6,641 bases of DNA from UBA2632 sp964452155. GTDB taxonomy: Bacteria > Bacteroidota > Bacteroidia > Bacteroidales > Dysgonomonadaceae. Under the pieces are notes generated by a model. That model searched no databases and had not been told where the DNA came from. It saw only the letters and a list, made by a program, of their open reading frames with translations. The number at the start of each line of letters is the position of its first letter. The first letter of the stretch is position 1. Positions 5,559-6,641 of this stretch are shown piece after piece. Made by a program: the position numbers and the translations under genes. The stretch is taken from the NCBI GenBank assembly GCA_964452155.1, contig CAYVLC010000145.1, positions 1 through 6,641 on the forward strand, written 5' to 3'.

Positions 5559-6641
5559 TTATTCAAGTCGCTTCTTAGTATTTACCATACTAAGAGTTAG
5601 TATCAACCCCGTCATTCCCAAAAGAATGCTCAACTCCTTTATGATAGAACTAAAGTTGAGCCCCTGAATCATTAGTTTTTTTATAATAACGATATACCAT
5701 CTTGCTGGAACTATGTGGGTAAGTTTCTCCAATACAAAAGGCATATTTTCTATTGGGAAAAGCATCCCCGAGAGTAGCATCACAGGCATTGTGAGCCCTA
5801 TACCTGACATAATAATTGCCTCTACTTGTCTTTTTGCAATGGTTGATATCAACAAGCCAAAGAGTAGCGATAAGAAAATATAGAGGGTAGAAATGAATAC
5901 AATTAGAAATAAACTACCCCGCATGGGAACCCCTAATAGATAGTAAGCCAAATAGAGAATGGTAACTAAATTGATAAATGAAAGCGATAGATAGGGAATG
6001 GTTTTGGCAATTAATATTTGACTCATCTTTAAAGGTGATGCCAGCAATACCTCCATTGTGCCGCGTTCTTTCTCTCTTACAATAGATATGGATGTCATCA
6101 TGGTACTAATTACCATCAGAATTAAACCCATTACACCTGGCACAAACGAATAAGACGATTTCATTTCAGGATTGTACAGCAACCGTGTGGTGGGTACAAT
6201 TTGATAAGGAAGAGGTCCAGAAATATTATTAATTTCCTTCTGGTAATCTGCAATTATGCCCGAGGCATAGTTTACAATTATGGTTCCTGTATTGGGGTCT
6301 GACGTATCTGAAATTAACTGCACTTCTGACTTCCCCGATTGTATGAAATCTTCATTAAAGTTACTGGGAAATACAATGGCCAAATCTATCTTGTTTTGTT
6401 TGAACAGATCGTCTATTTCAGTTTGAGAATGAACTGTGTAATCTACATGGAAATAGCTGTTCGCATCTACTCTTTCTACAATTTGAGTGGTATATGTATC
6501 GGGACTAGGATTTAGTATTGCTACAGCAATATCAGTTACCTCCATGTTGATGGCAAACCCAAAAATCAATATCTGAGCTATAGGCATTCCCAAGAGAATA
6601 AGCATAGTTCTTCTATCACGAAAAATGTGATAGAATTCTTT
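5559..6641 (-). CDS. ABC-2 type efflux permease A1 (YbhS/YhhJ-like), 5' end cut by window edge
   Basis: This is an integral inner-membrane subunit of an ABC-2 exporter, expected to pair with the next gene (B1) and be driven by an ATPase encoded elsewhere. The reading frame stays open to the right edge: 12 codons before the first in-window ATG (6605) read KEFYHIFRDRRT. They match residues 11-22 of paralogue A2, so only about 10 residues are missing and 6605 is not the true start. Visible parts, numbered from the fragment start, are a first membrane helix at about 12-33, a periplasmic domain at about 34-165, and then five hydrophobic segments. The cytoplasmic motif REKERGTMEVLLASP is at 189-203 and PARWY lies near the end. 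The stop is TAA at 5559-5561, 24 bp before B1. By eye more than half of its residues match A2. The exported substrate cannot be told from sequence. Confidence 0.94.
   Translation of the reverse strand, partial: KEFYHIFRDRRTMLILLGMPIAQILIFGFAINMEVTDIAVAILNPSPDTYTTQIVERVDANSYFHVDYTVHSQTEIDDLFKQNKIDLAIVFPSNFNEDFIQSGKSEVQLISDTSDPNTGTIIVNYASGIIADYQKEINNISGPLPYQIVPTTRLLYNPEMKSSYSFVPGVMGLILMVISTMMTSISIVREKERGTMEVLLASPLKMSQILIAKTIPYLSLSFINLVTILYLAYYLLGVPMRGSLFLIVFISTLYIFLSLLFGLLISTIAKRQVEAIIMSGIGLTMPVMLLSGMLFPIENMPFVLEKLTHIVPARWYIVIIKKLMIQGLNFSSIIKELSILLGMTGLILTLSMVNTKKRLE
6611..6635 (-). repeat. Perfect 9-bp inverted repeat in the start of the A1 coding region
   Basis: TTCTATCAC (6611-6619) and GTGATAGAA (6627-6635) pair perfectly around the loop GAAAAAT. 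On the A1 mRNA this gives a 9-bp stem early in the coding region. The matching site in A2 (2905-2929) has one mismatch, and the two copies of A share a 26-bp identical stretch here (2889-2914 and 6595-6620). Confidence 0.5.

Overview
The window is AT-rich, tightly packed on the minus strand, and looks like chromosomal DNA of a member of the Bacteroidota (Bacteroidetes). This rests on the A/T-rich, Shine-Dalgarno-poor leaders, the type of outer-membrane phospholipase, and a signal peptide ending in Gly-Gln. I cannot assign a genus.

All six supported genes lie on the minus strand, so they read from right to left. From the right edge: an ABC-2 permease cut by the window end (6641-5559, called A1 here), a second and different ABC-2 permease (5534-4407, B1), an outer-membrane phospholipase A (4389-3466, pldA), a small protein resembling the NifX/NifB cofactor-binding fold (3427-3107), then a second copy of the permease pair (A2, 2965-1856, and B2, 1859-741). 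A1 and A2 are clear paralogues, as are B1 and B2, so the layout is A1-B1-pldA-nifX_like-A2-B2. Gaps within the first block are 24, 17 and 38 bp, and A2/B2 overlap by 4 bp. The only gap large enough for an internal promoter is the 141 bp before A2; it holds two perfect inverted repeats and a weak Bacteroidetes-type promoter candidate.

Each A/B pair probably forms the heterodimeric membrane channel of an efflux pump of the YbhSR/YhhJ type. Such pumps need an ATPase and a periplasmic HlyD-type adaptor, and usually a TolC-type outer-membrane channel. None of these is in the window; by analogy they would lie to the right of 6641. The phospholipase sits in the outer membrane, so the cluster as a whole has an envelope-maintenance or lipid/xenobiotic-export flavour. 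That reading is inference.

Positions 1-740 hold no convincing gene. They contain several inverted repeats, including a compact potential three-way junction at 164-245, and a more GC-rich stretch at about 565-665 with a REP-like hairpin that looks like a dispersed intergenic repeat.
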